Below are positions 1 to 9,177 of a stretch of DNA of 64,000 nucleotides, in pieces. Each line of letters starts with the position of its first letter. Position 1 is the stretch's first letter. The stretch comes from Burkholderia catarinensis (lineage in GTDB: Bacteria > Pseudomonadota > Gammaproteobacteria > Burkholderiales > Burkholderiaceae). A program made the position numbers and the translations under genes. The stretch is from the NCBI RefSeq assembly GCF_001883705.2, contig NZ_MDEQ02000005.1, forward strand, positions 186,001-250,000. The letters run 5' to 3'. The notes beneath the pieces were generated by a model. The model was not told the origin of the DNA. It saw nothing but the letters and a program-made list of their open reading frames with translations, and did no database searches.

Positions 1-1372
1 AATGTCGGTTGAAGCGGCGGCGGCTGACGAGCAGCAGCACCAGCAGCGTGCCGAGCACGCCGGCCTCGACGAACGCGAGGCCCTTCGCCAGCGACAGCGC
101 GAGGCTCGCGAGCGTCAGCGCAAAGGTCATCCACCAGGCGCCGTCGAGCCGGCGCAGCAGCCCGCGCGCGACGAACAGCAGCGCGACGCCGAGCACGCTG
201 GCGATCACCTGCGAGCCTTCGAGCACCCACAGCGGCACGAGGTGGCGCAGGATCGCGATCCGGTGCCAGAACGCCGGCGTCGCGCTCGAGATCACCAGCA
301 TCCCGCCGACCGCGAACGTCACGAGGCTCAGGAACAGCGGTGCGAGCTGCGACACGCGCGCGGCCTGCCGCGTCACGAGGCGCCGCCGCAGCGCGCTGCC
401 CTCGAAGCCGGCCAGCAGGCCGGCCGACAGCACGAGCGGCACGCCGAAGTAGATCGCGCGATACGCGATCAGCGCGGCGACCATCGCGTGCGCGGGCACT
501 TCGCGGCCGAGCGTGAAAACCATCGCGGCTTCGAACACGCCGATCCCGCCCGGCGTGTGGCCGATCATCCCGAGCAGCAACGCCGCCGCGTAGACGGTAA
601 TGAAGGTCGGGAAGCCGACCGGCGCGGCCGGCAGCAATACCCACAGCGTCAGGCCCGCCGCGACCACGTCGAGCACCGCGTAGGCGACCTGCGCGACGAG
701 ATCGCGCCGCGCCGGCACGTCGAACGACAGCCACTTGAAACGCGTGACGACCGGGCGCGCGGTGTTGCCGCACATCACGGCCAGCGCGGCCAGCGCCGCG
801 AGCAGCGCCGCGCCGGTCCATGTCAGCACGCCGGGTGCGACGTGCAGCATCGCGGCAAGCGCCTGCGGCACGCAGACCATGCCGACCGCCGTCATCAGCA
901 CCATCGCGAGCGCCAGCGTGCCGCTCGTGAATACCGTCATCCGGCCGATCTGCGCGGGCGTGACGCCCGACACGCCGTACACGCGGGCGCGAACCGCGCC
1001 GCCCGTCAACGCGCCGAAGCCGGTCGCGTTGCCGAGCGCGGATCCGGCGATCGCGCCGATCCACAGCGCGACGCGCGGCACCTTCGCGGCGACATAGCGC
1101 AGGCCGACCGCGTCGCGAGCGACGAGCGCGAGATAGCTGAGCGCCGTCGCGGCCAGCGACGCGCCCCACTCGCCGACGGACATGTGACGCAACTGGCGGA
1201 TCACCGACCGGTAGTCGACGGATTCCGACAGGTGCTGGAAAACCACGATCAGCAGCAGGCCGATGCCGAGCGCGAGCAGCGGCGACAGCACGCGCTCATG
1301 GCGGATCAGCGCCCGGGCACGGGCGATCACCGCCGCGGCACGGCCGGGCGAACCAGAGTGGCGGGAAGACAT
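1..1372 (-). CDS. mprF: Phosphatidylglycerol lysyltransferase / flippase MprF (N-terminal part)
   Basis: Partial gene: the ATG is at the right and the frame stays open to the window edge, giving 457 residues. The visible part is an almost continuous array of hydrophobic segments, starting near residue 29 (LLALGIGLLLIVVF) and including GNATGFGALTGGAVRARVYG and LLGMIGHTPGGIGVFEAAMV. These are hallmarks of the UPF0104/LPG_synthase_TM flippase domain. The cytosolic aminoacyl-transferase domain would lie beyond the edge. MprF aminoacylates phosphatidylglycerol and flips the product outward, lowering surface negative charge and sensitivity to cationic peptides. No neighbour appears co-transcribed. 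A flippase-only UPF0104 protein cannot be excluded because the catalytic half is not visible. Confidence 0.82.
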   Translation of the reverse strand, partial: MSSRHSGSPGRAAAVIARARALIRHERVLSPLLALGIGLLLIVVFQHLSESVDYRSVIRQLRHMSVGEWGASLAATALSYLALVARDAVGLRYVAAKVPRVALWIGAIAGSALGNATGFGALTGGAVRARVYGVSGVTPAQIGRMTVFTSGTLALAMVLMTAVGMVCVPQALAAMLHVAPGVLTWTGAALLAALAALAVMCGNTARPVVTRFKWLSFDVPARRDLVAQVAYAVLDVVAAGLTLWVLLPAAPVGFPTFITVYAAALLLGMIGHTPGGIGVFEAAMVFTLGREVPAHAMVAALIAYRAIYFGVPLVLSAGLLAGFEGSALRRRLVTRQAARVSQLAPLFLSLVTFAVGGMLVISSATPAFWHRIAILRHLVPLWVLEGSQVIASVLGVALLFVARGLLRRLDGAWWMTFALTLASLALSLAKGLAFVEAGVLGTLLVLLLVSRRRFNRH

Positions 1373-1797
1373 AAGTTATTCAGTGGTGGTGCATAGCGTG
1401 TCGCGGCGCAAGGTGGCCATGCGGCGACGAATCGGGTTGTTCTGCGTGGGCGGTCGGCCGAAGACGGGGGCAGGCAGCGCCTGGATCAGAACTTTCAAGT
1501 ATACGGAATTTATATTACAGAATCTTTCAAGGTCGCTTTGTGCGGTTTTGTGGCCCTTGCGTATCAACAACACATAAAAGCCGACGACCGATTTCGCGCA
1601 AGGTGCGCATCATACCGGGAACCGGAACGATTTTTTCATCGGATGAATGACTTGTGATGCATTTGGGAGAAATCTGCCGGACGAAGCGCGGCGGACGAGG
1701 ACGAAAACGTGACGCGGCGGGTTTTTCGGGGATGGGGACAGGTCAATCCGGATCGCTCGCCTCTCTTTCCGCCGGCGCAGAAGCACACCGCGCCCCA
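1373..1797. other. Intergenic region upstream of mprF
   Basis: No convincing gene. The short frames here have no good ribosome site and skewed composition. Positions 1495-1535 are clearly AT-rich against the background and contain TATACT and ATATAA-like elements on the minus strand, so this is the likely mprF promoter region. I could not settle on one -35/-10 pair. Confidence 0.4.
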
Positions 1798-2232
1798 TTA
1801 TTTCGCCCGCTCATGCTCGCCCAATCCGATCGCCTTGTAGTCGTATGTCGGATAGAACTCCGTCCGATAGGCGCCCCAGGCCGTATCCTCGAGCACGCGA
1901 TTGACCTCGCGCAGCCGCGACGCCGGCAACCGCAGCACGACGATCTGCCCAATTCCCATCGTCACGGTCCAGCTCACCACTTCGACGCCCGGCGGCGGAA
2001 ACGCCTTGTAGAACCCCTGCTTCGCGAGCTGCGCATTCAGCTCGGCGAGCGGGCGCGACTGGTCGTGCTTGAGGAAAACGGTCAGCAGCACCGCGTCGCC
2101 GGGCGTCGCGGCGGCCGTACCGGCCGGCACGGTCGACGTCTGGCCGGCGGCCGGCGCACTGCAGATCGCGGCGGCGGCCAGCGCTGCGGCGATCGCAAGG
2201 GTTCGAATCGGGAAATGCGGGAATGCCGTCAT
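1798..2232 (-). CDS. Small secreted protein of unknown function
   Basis: 144 residues from the ATG at 2232. The N-terminus has a clear Sec signal peptide (RTLAIAAALAAAAICSAPAAG, cleavage likely near residue 29). The mature part is about 115 residues, mixed alpha/beta in character, with the repeated idea of a small ferredoxin-like fold (LTVFLKHDQSRPL... WTVTMGIGQIVVLRLP), and ends in a charged tail. No catalytic motif or cysteine pair is visible in the mature part. It lies downstream of the LysR gene on the same strand, 80 bp away, and could share its transcript. Function unknown; periplasmic location is inferred from the signal peptide. Confidence 0.65.
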   Translation of the reverse strand: MTAFPHFPIRTLAIAAALAAAAICSAPAAGQTSTVPAGTAAATPGDAVLLTVFLKHDQSRPLAELNAQLAKQGFYKAFPPPGVEVVSWTVTMGIGQIVVLRLPASRLREVNRVLEDTAWGAYRTEFYPTYDYKAIGLGEHERAK

Positions 2233-2312
2233 GACGCGACTCCATGGCTTCGTGGATGGAGCCGCCATCATGCGCCGCCGTGCGAATCGGCGCCGCCAGC
2301 CAACCGACGCGA

Positions 2313-3230
2313 TTACGCCGCGTCCGCGCCGGCGCGCTCGCGCAGCACGTCGATGAACGCGCGCAGCTTGGCCGGCACGTGCTTGCGATTCACGTAGTAC
2401 AGCCACATCGGCGGCAGCGTGCGGCACGCGCCCGGCAGCACCTCGACGAGCGCGCCGTCGCGCAAGTCCTGTTCGATGCGTTCGCGCATGAACGCAAACG
2501 CGATCCCGACGCCCGCGCGCGCCGCGTCGATCACCGCGTCGGCATCGTTCGTCACGAACACGCCTTCCGGATCGAGATCGACGTCGCGACGCCCGTCGTG
2601 CAGCAGCCATTTGTGCAGGCGCCCGCTCTCCGCGAACCGGAAACGGATGCAGGCATGACGCTCGAGCTCCGCAATCGACGCAGGCGCGCCATAGCGCGCC
2701 AGATAACCGGGCGACGCGACGAGCGCACACGACAGCGCGGGGGCGATCCGCACGCCGATCATGCCCGGCTGCAGCCGGTCGGCAAGGCGGATCCCCGCAT
2801 CGAACCCGTCCTTCGCGATATCCACCAGCTCGTTCTCGTAGCGGATCTCGAGCCGGACTTTCGGATAGCGCTCGCGGAACGTGGCGAGCACCGGCGCGAT
2901 CACGCGCTCGCGCGCGAGCGGCAGCGCGGTCACGCGCAACAGCCCGCCAGGCTCGCTGCGCACATCCTTCAGCTCGTCGCGCGCCTGCATGACCTGCCGG
3001 TACGCGGGCTCCGTCTGCCGCCAGTAGCGCTGACCGGCTTCCGTCAGGCTCACGCCGCGCGTGCTGCGATTGAACAGCTTCACGTTCAGCTCGCCCTCGA
3101 GCTGCCCGATCGCGAGGCTGACGGCGGCCGGCGTCAGGCCCAGCGCGGCGGCGGCCCGCGTGAAGTTGCCGGCCGTCGCGACGGTCATGAACACGTGCAG
3201 CCCGGCCATCGGATCGCGTCTTCCCATCAT
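2313..3230 (-). CDS. LysR-family transcriptional regulator
   Basis: 305 residues, the usual LysR length. The winged HTH spans about residues 8-66 (FMTVATAGNFTRAAAALGLTPAAVSLAIGQLEGEL, then LFNRSTRGVSLTEAG). The rest is the periplasmic-binding-like effector domain. The first two codons are both ATG; the upstream one is used here. It is divergent from the GlcG-like gene with 92 bp between, the classic arrangement for a LysR activator of the neighbouring operon. The intergenic stretch near 3231-3275 is AT-richer and probably holds both promoters. Target and inducer cannot be read from sequence. Confidence 0.9.
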   Translation of the reverse strand: MMGRRDPMAGLHVFMTVATAGNFTRAAAALGLTPAAVSLAIGQLEGELNVKLFNRSTRGVSLTEAGQRYWRQTEPAYRQVMQARDELKDVRSEPGGLLRVTALPLARERVIAPVLATFRERYPKVRLEIRYENELVDIAKDGFDAGIRLADRLQPGMIGVRIAPALSCALVASPGYLARYGAPASIAELERHACIRFRFAESGRLHKWLLHDGRRDVDLDPEGVFVTNDADAVIDAARAGVGIAFAFMRERIEQDLRDGALVEVLPGACRTLPPMWLYYVNRKHVPAKLRAFIDVLRERAGADAA

Positions 3231-3322
3231 TAAAAAAACTTGAAACTCCTACGAGTGGAATACGGATTCTCCCATATACCGCAACTGCCTACACTGGCGC
3301 TGTCTTCCCACCGGAGCCTCGC

Positions 3323-3760
3323 ATGGACTCGCCCACCGCCGCGCTGCCGCTCGCAGCCGCCCGCCGCACGATCGAAGCGGCACTCGCGCATGCCGCGTCG
3401 CTGCAGGTCGCCGGCATCGCGATCGCAATCGTCGACGCCGGCGCGAACCTGCTCGCGTTCGTGCGCACCGACGACTGTTTTCTCGGCGCGATCGATCTCG
3501 CGCAGCGCAAGGCGCTGACGGCGGTCCGCTTCCGCGCGTCGACCGGCGCGCTCGGCGCGATATCGGGCGACGGTCCGCTGCGCGGCATCGAACACAGTCA
3601 CGGCGGGCTCGTCACGTTCGGCGGCGGCGAACCGCTCGTCGACGGCAACGGGCGCTGCGTCGGCGCGATCGGCGTATCGGGCGGCAGCGTCGACGAAGAC
3701 ACCGCGATCGCGCAGCACTGTCGCGACCGCTTTCCGGCAACCATCCCCTCCACAAGGTAA
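3323..3760 (+). CDS. GlcG/HbpS-family (DUF336) protein
   Basis: 145 residues, typical of the GlcG/HbpS family of small heme- or cobalamin-associated proteins. Family features visible are the helix LAAARRTIEAALAHA, the strand IAIAIVDAGANLLAFVRTD, and the C-terminal VTFGGGEPLVDGNGRCVGAIGVSGG glycine-rich segment. The ATG is preceded by CCGGAG. Its stop lies within the ribosome site of the next gene, so the two are translationally linked. Family members sit beside oxidoreductases in many catabolic operons, as here beside an SDR. The exact ligand is unknown. Confidence 0.82.
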   Translation: MDSPTAALPLAAARRTIEAALAHAASLQVAGIAIAIVDAGANLLAFVRTDDCFLGAIDLAQRKALTAVRFRASTGALGAISGDGPLRGIEHSHGGLVTFGGGEPLVDGNGRCVGAIGVSGGSVDEDTAIAQHCRDRFPATIPSTR

Positions 3761-3764
3761 GCAC

Positions 3765-4541
3765 ATGGCACAGAAACGCATCCTCATCACCGGCGCGGGC
3801 ACCGGCTTCGGCCGCGAAGTCGCGTTGCGGCTCGCCGAACGCGGTCACGACGTGACGGCCGGCGTGCGCGTCACGGCCGAGATCGACGAACTGGCGGCCG
3901 CCGCCGCGCAACGCGGCACCGCGCTGCGTGCGATCAAGCTCGACGTCACGTCGGCCCATGACCGCGCCCGCGCGGCCGATCTCGACATCGACGTGCTCGT
4001 GAACAACGCGGGCGTCGGCGAAGCCGGCGCGCTCGTCGACCTGCCGGTCGAGATCGTCCGCGAGCTGTTCGACGTCAACGTGTTCGGGCCGCTCGAACTC
4101 ACGCAGCAGATCGCGCGCGGCATGCTCGCGCGCAAGCACGGCAGGATCGTGTTCGTGTCGTCGATCGCGGGGCTGATCACGGGGCCGTTCACGGGCGCTT
4201 ACTGCGCATCGAAGCACGCGGTCGAATCGGTGGCCGAGGCGATGCAGGCGGAACTGGCGCCGCACGGGATTCGTGTCGCGGTCGTGAACCCCGGCCCGTA
4301 CAGCACGGGCTTCAACGACCGGATGATGGAAACGACGCGGCGCTGGCACGATCCGGCCGTCCACACCGTGACGCCCGAGCGGCTGACGTTCCCGCTCGAG
4401 CAGCACGACCCGGAGGAAATGATCGCGAAGATGGTCGACGTGATCGACAGCGACGGCGGCGCGTTCCGCAACCTGCTGCCGACATCGTCGGAAGCGTTCG
4501 TGCGGGCCGAACAGGCGCGCGCGTGGGAGCGGCAGCAATAA
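3765..4541 (+). CDS. Short-chain dehydrogenase/reductase
   Basis: 258 residues, classical SDR. The cofactor motif TGAGTGFG is at residues 9-16, the NNAG motif is in VLVNNAGVG (near residue 80), and the catalytic Ser/Tyr/Lys are in SSIAGLITGPFTGAYCASKHA (near 130-150). The motif spacing is normal, so the enzyme should be active with NAD(P)H. It is the second gene of the LysR-adjacent operon, 4 bp after the GlcG-like gene. It converges on the nitrate reductase gene, whose stop is 50 bp away. Substrate unknown. Confidence 0.88.
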   Translation: MAQKRILITGAGTGFGREVALRLAERGHDVTAGVRVTAEIDELAAAAAQRGTALRAIKLDVTSAHDRARAADLDIDVLVNNAGVGEAGALVDLPVEIVRELFDVNVFGPLELTQQIARGMLARKHGRIVFVSSIAGLITGPFTGAYCASKHAVESVAEAMQAELAPHGIRVAVVNPGPYSTGFNDRMMETTRRWHDPAVHTVTPERLTFPLEQHDPEEMIAKMVDVIDSDGGAFRNLLPTSSEAFVRAEQARAWERQQ

Positions 4542-4590
4542 CGAGCCAGCCGCGCGGCGGACGCCGGATCGCAGCCCGCCGCTCGCGCGA

Positions 4591-7500
4591 TCAGTACACG
4601 TCCCGCATGTAGCGCCGCGCCTTCGAAAGCCGCGCGACGTAGTCGTTCGCGGCTTCGTCCGACATACCGCCGTGCTCGGCGACGACGGCCTTCAGCGTCG
4701 TATCGACGTCCTTGGCCATGCGCGCGGCGTCGCCGCACACGTAGAAGTGCGCGCCTTCCTCGAGCCACGCGAACAGCTCGGCGCCCTGCTCGCGCATCCG
4801 GTCCTGCACGTAGATCTTGTCGGCCTGGTCGCGCGAGAACGCGAGATCGAGCCGCGTCAGGAAGCCGCTGTCGTGCATCGCGCCCAGCTCGTCGCCGTAG
4901 TAATAGTCGGTCTGCGCGTGCTGCTCGCCGAAGAACAGCCAGTTGCGCCCGCGTGCGCCGCGCGCCTGCCGCTCGTGCAGGAAGCCGCGGAACGGCGCGA
5001 CGCCGGTGCCGGGGCCGACCATCACGATCGGCACGTCGCCGTTCACCGGTGGCCGGAAATGCGCGGACTTCTGCACGAACACCGGCACGCGGCCGTCGTC
5101 CGCGCGATCGGCGAGGAACGTCGACGCGACGCCTTTGCGCGCGCGCCGGCCATTGTGATAGCGCACGGCCGACACGGTCAGATGGATCTCGCCCCGGTGC
5201 GCGCTGGGGCTCGACGCGATCGAATAGAGACGCGGCTGCATGCGCTTCAGCATCCCGACCAGCTCCGTGCCCGACAGCTCGACCGGAAACTCGTGCAGCA
5301 CGTCCGCGAGCTGCTGCCCCCACAGCCATTGCTTCAGGTCGCCCTTGCGATCGTCGCCGAGCAGCGACTTCAGCGCGCCGTTCGCGCTGCGCGACGCGAT
5401 GAAGGCGAGCGTGTCCGGATGCGGGCGCGTGATGTCGAAGTGACGTGCGAGCGCATCGCCGAGGCGCACGTCGCCAACGCCCGCGACGGACACCGGCGCG
5501 TCGGCCTTCAGCGCGGTGACGGACAACAGCTCGTCGACCAGCTCCGGGCAGTTGGTCGGCCACACGCCGAGCGCGTCGCCGGTTTCGTATTCGAGGTTCG
5601 CGCCTTCGGTCGACAGCGACACATAGCGCGTGTCCTTCGCGGCGCCCGGACGGTTGAGCCGCAGGTTCGCGACGAGTTTCGACGGCGCCGGATGCGCCTT
5701 CGACGGCAGCAGCCCCGACGGGCTCATCCCGCCGGACGGCACCGCGTGCAGCGCGGCATCCGCCTCCTTGATCCGCGCGACGACGCGTTCGAGCCACTGG
5801 TCGGCATCGCGCTGGAATTCGACGTCGCAATCGACGCGCGCGCTCAGGCGCGCCGCGCCGAGTTCCGCGAGCCGCGCGTCGAGCCGGCGGCCGTGGCCGC
5901 AGAACTGGTCGTAGTTGCGATCGCCGAATGCGAGCACCGCGAAATGCACGCCGTCGAGGCGCGCGGCGCTGCCGGCCTGCAGCGCGTCCCAGAACTCGCT
6001 GCCGTTGTCGGGCGCATCGCCGTCGCCGAACGTGCTCGTCATCAGCAGCACGTATTGCGCGCCCGCGAGCGAAGCCACCGGATAGTCGGACATGCACGCG
6101 GTGCGGATCTCGAAGCCGGCGTTCATCAACTGCGTCGCGTAATCCTCGGTCAACGATTCGATGTTGCCGGTCTGCGAGGCCCACAGCAGCACGACCTTCG
6201 GCCGCGTGCGCACGATCCGCACGCCGCCGGACGCGACCGCGTTGGCCGGCAACGCCGGCGCCGCGCCTTCCTGGGTCCGCGCCGGCGTCGAGCGGCTGAA
6301 GAGACCGGCGAGCATCCCGTCGAGCCAGAACCGCACCGCCGGCGCGAGCGGCGCGCCGTCAGGCAGCACGGGCACGCTGCCGTCGCGCCGGCCGGCGCTC
6401 GCCTTCAGCCCGCTGACGAAACCGGCCACGTACAGCCGTTCGGTGTCGGTCAGCGGCGGCGGCGCGAGATCGGCGACGCCGAGCGCGGCCGCGAAAGTGT
6501 CGATGTCTGCCATGTCGGATTCCTGTGAAGCAGTGGCCTGCACCATCGCCGGCGCGGGCCGCGCGTCGTCGGCGCATGCCTCGGGTCGCGCCGTTTCATC
6601 GTCGGCGGACGCGAACGCATCCGTGTCGACGCGCCGCAGCACGACCGCACAATATTTCAGTTCGGGTTGCTGCGATTCGGGATCGATCGCGTCGTTCGTC
6701 ACCGCGTTGATGCACAGGTCGTCGCCGTACACGTCGTTCCAGTGCATCGGCGCGAAGCAGTTGCCGCGCTGCACGCGCTCGGTCACGACGGCCGGCAGCA
6801 CCGCGCGGCCGCGCGCCGAACGGATCTCGACGCTGTCCTTCGCGGCGATGCCGAGCGCGCTCGCATCGTCCGGGTGAAGCTCGACGAACGGGCGCGGGTT
6901 GAGCTTGTTCAGCATCGCGACCTTGCCCGTCTTCGTCATCGTGTGCCATTGATGCTGCAGCCGCCCGGTATTCAGCACGATCGGGAACGTGTCGTCGGGC
7001 AGCTCGGCCGGATCGACATGCGGCCGCGCGAAGAAGCGCGCCTTGCCCGACGGCGTCGGGAACGCGATGCGCGGTGCATCGTTGCCGTCGGCGGCCGGGC
7101 GCAGCGTCTGGCTCACGCCGTCGTTCAGGTAGCGGACCGGATGCCGCTCGCGCGCGGTGCCCGGCGCGACCGGCCACTGCACCGGAGCGTCGCGCAGCGC
7201 CGCATGGCTCGCGCCGCGCAGGTCGTAGCCCGTCGCCGGATTCGAGAAACGGACGATCTCGTCGAACACGTCGGCCGCCGACGCATAGTCGAACGCGTCG
7301 CCGAAGCCCATCGCGCGCGCGACTTCCGTGACGATGCGCCAGTCAGGCAGCGCGTCACCCGGCGGCGCGACCGCCGCGCGCATCAGCGTCATGTTGCGCT
7401 CGGAGTTGGTCATCACGCCGTCGCCCTCGGCCCACAGCGCGCCGGGCAGCAGGATGTCCGCGTAGCGGTTGGTCTCGGTATCGAGGAATGCGTCCTGCGC

Positions 7501-8778
7501 GATCACCAGCTCCGCCGCCTGCAGCCCGGAGATCACGTTCTGCCGGTTCGGCACGGTCGCGACCGGGTTCGTGCAGACGATCCAGCACGCCTTGATGTCG
7601 CCGGCCGCCATCCGCGAGAACAGGTCGACCGTGCCTTGCCCGGTCTCCTTGCGCAGCGTGCCGGCCGGCACGCGCCACAGGTTCTCGACGAAGCGCCGGT
7701 CGTCGTCGGACAGCACCGAGCGCTGGCCCGGCAGGCCGGGGCCCATGTAGCCCATCTCGCGCCCGCCCATCGCGTTCGGCTGGCCGGTCAGCGAGAACGG
7801 CCCGCTGCCGGGGCGGCAGATCCGGCCGGTCGCGAGGTGCAGGTTGCAGATCGCGTTGGTGTTCCACACGCCGTGCGTGCTCTGGTTGAGCCCCATCGTC
7901 CAGCAGCTCATCCACTCCTGCGCGTCGCCGATCCATTGCGCGGCCGTGCGGAGATCGGCTTCCGCGAGCCCCGTGATTGCCGCGACTCGCTCGGGCGTGT
8001 AGTCGGCGAGGAACGCGGGCATCGCGTCCCAGCCTTCGGTGTATGCGTCGATGAATGCGGCATCGGTGCGGCCGTTCGCATGCAGCAGGTGCAGCAGCCC
8101 GTTCGTCAGCGCGAGATCGGTGCCCGGCCGGATCTGCAGGAACAGGTCGGCCTTGTCGGCCGTGCCGGTGCGGCGCGGATCGACGACGATCAGCTTCGCG
8201 CCGGCCTTCACGCGATCCATCATCCGCAGGAACAGGATCGGGTGGCAGTCGGCCATGTTCGCGCCGATCACGAAGAACAGGTTCGCGCGATCGAAGTCCT
8301 GGTACGAGCCGGGCGGGCCGTCCGCGCCGAGCGACTGCTTGTAGCCGGTGCTCGCGCTCGCCATGCAGAGGCGCGAGTTCGACTCGATGTTGTTGGTACC
8401 GACAAAGCCCTTCGCGAGCTTGTTGACGAGGTATTGCGCCTCGATCGACATCTGCCCCGACACATAGAACGACAGCGCATCGGGCCCGTGCGCATCGAGC
8501 ACCGCGCGCAGGCGGCGCGCGGTTTCGGCGATCGCATCGCGGGCCGGCAGCGGCACGAGATCGTCCTCACGCGCCCGGCGCACGAACGCGCGGTCGAGCC
8601 GCCCCGAACGGCGCAGCGCGACGTGCGCCGACGAGCCCTTCGTGCACAGCCGCCCGAAGTTGGCCGGATGGTCGGCGTCGCCGGACACCTTGACGACCTC
8701 GCCATCCTCGACGTGCAGCACCATCCCGCAGCCGACGCCGCAGTACGGACACACGCTCTTGACGGGGGTGGCGGTCAT
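4591..8778 (-). CDS. nasA: Assimilatory nitrate reductase fused to a diflavin (CysJ-like) reductase
   Basis: 1395 residues in one frame. Residues 1-60 hold the [4Fe-4S] ligands (CPYCGVGC near residue 10, then RLCTKGSS). Residues 60-720 are the molybdopterin oxidoreductase and dinucleotide-binding domains. A linker of about 140 residues follows. Then come flavodoxin (VVLLWASQTGNIESL from about 860), the FAD domain (RLYSIASSPSAHRGE near 1184) and the NADP domain (GPGTGVAPFRGFLHE near 1257, ending RYMRDVY). The diflavin part resembles sulfite reductase flavoprotein and should feed NADPH electrons via FAD and FMN to the molybdenum site. Annotators call this family bifunctional nitrate reductase/sulfite reductase flavoprotein subunit alpha. 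It is the last gene of the nas operon, 16 bp after nirD. Confidence 0.95.
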   Translation of the reverse strand: MTATPVKSVCPYCGVGCGMVLHVEDGEVVKVSGDADHPANFGRLCTKGSSAHVALRRSGRLDRAFVRRAREDDLVPLPARDAIAETARRLRAVLDAHGPDALSFYVSGQMSIEAQYLVNKLAKGFVGTNNIESNSRLCMASASTGYKQSLGADGPPGSYQDFDRANLFFVIGANMADCHPILFLRMMDRVKAGAKLIVVDPRRTGTADKADLFLQIRPGTDLALTNGLLHLLHANGRTDAAFIDAYTEGWDAMPAFLADYTPERVAAITGLAEADLRTAAQWIGDAQEWMSCWTMGLNQSTHGVWNTNAICNLHLATGRICRPGSGPFSLTGQPNAMGGREMGYMGPGLPGQRSVLSDDDRRFVENLWRVPAGTLRKETGQGTVDLFSRMAAGDIKACWIVCTNPVATVPNRQNVISGLQAAELVIAQDAFLDTETNRYADILLPGALWAEGDGVMTNSERNMTLMRAAVAPPGDALPDWRIVTEVARAMGFGDAFDYASAADVFDEIVRFSNPATGYDLRGASHAALRDAPVQWPVAPGTARERHPVRYLNDGVSQTLRPAADGNDAPRIAFPTPSGKARFFARPHVDPAELPDDTFPIVLNTGRLQHQWHTMTKTGKVAMLNKLNPRPFVELHPDDASALGIAAKDSVEIRSARGRAVLPAVVTERVQRGNCFAPMHWNDVYGDDLCINAVTNDAIDPESQQPELKYCAVVLRRVDTDAFASADDETARPEACADDARPAPAMVQATASQESDMADIDTFAAALGVADLAPPPLTDTERLYVAGFVSGLKASAGRRDGSVPVLPDGAPLAPAVRFWLDGMLAGLFSRSTPARTQEGAAPALPANAVASGGVRIVRTRPKVVLLWASQTGNIESLTEDYATQLMNAGFEIRTACMSDYPVASLAGAQYVLLMTSTFGDGDAPDNGSEFWDALQAGSAARLDGVHFAVLAFGDRNYDQFCGHGRRLDARLAELGAARLSARVDCDVEFQRDADQWLERVVARIKEADAALHAVPSGGMSPSGLLPSKAHPAPSKLVANLRLNRPGAAKDTRYVSLSTEGANLEYETGDALGVWPTNCPELVDELLSVTALKADAPVSVAGVGDVRLGDALARHFDITRPHPDTLAFIASRSANGALKSLLGDDRKGDLKQWLWGQQLADVLHEFPVELSGTELVGMLKRMQPRLYSIASSPSAHRGEIHLTVSAVRYHNGRRARKGVASTFLADRADDGRVPVFVQKSAHFRPPVNGDVPIVMVGPGTGVAPFRGFLHERQARGARGRNWLFFGEQHAQTDYYYGDELGAMHDSGFLTRLDLAFSRDQADKIYVQDRMREQGAELFAWLEEGAHFYVCGDAARMAKDVDTTLKAVVAEHGGMSDEAANDYVARLSKARRYMRDVY

Positions 8779-8794
8779 GCGCGCTCCGGGACGG

Positions 8795-9139
8795 TCAGGC
8801 CGCGATCCACACGAAACCGTCCTCGACCCGCGACGGATACGCGTTCACCGACTGTTCGGGCGCTTCGAGGCATTCGCCGGTGCGCAGGTCGAAATGCTGC
8901 TTGTACAGCGGCGACGCGACGACGACGCGCTCGCCGAGGCTGCCGATCAGCCCGCGCGACATCACGGCCGCGTGCGACACGGGATCGACGTTGTCGATCG
9001 CGAACACGCCGCCGTCGGCATGCGCGACATGAAACACCGCGACCTGCTCGCCGTTGACGAGTGCGCACACGCCGGTGTTCGGCACGATGTCGTCGAGCGG
9101 GCACACGCGGGTCCAGGACAGCGGAAGACGATCGTTCAT
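8795..9139 (-). CDS. nirD: Nitrite reductase small subunit NirD
   Basis: 114 residues from ATG 9139. This is a Rieske-fold protein (VCPLDDIVPNTGVCALVNGEQVAVF, then SPLYKQHFDLRTGECLE) in which the Cys-His/Cys-His cluster ligands are absent, as is normal for NirD. It is the partner of NirB in NAD(P)H-dependent reduction of nitrite to ammonium in the cytoplasm. It sits between nirB (38 bp upstream) and the fused nitrate reductase (16 bp downstream), so all three are one transcript. Confidence 0.93.
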   Translation of the reverse strand: MNDRLPLSWTRVCPLDDIVPNTGVCALVNGEQVAVFHVAHADGGVFAIDNVDPVSHAAVMSRGLIGSLGERVVVASPLYKQHFDLRTGECLEAPEQSVNAYPSRVEDGFVWIAA

Positions 9140-9177
9140 GATGGGCTCCTTGGAAAAGACGCTGGTGTCGATCAGGG

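Noticed and set aside
2..1396. 464-codon plus-strand frame at the left edge
   Set aside because: Gln/Arg-rich antisense of mprF, whose minus-strand frame shows membrane helices and family motifs.
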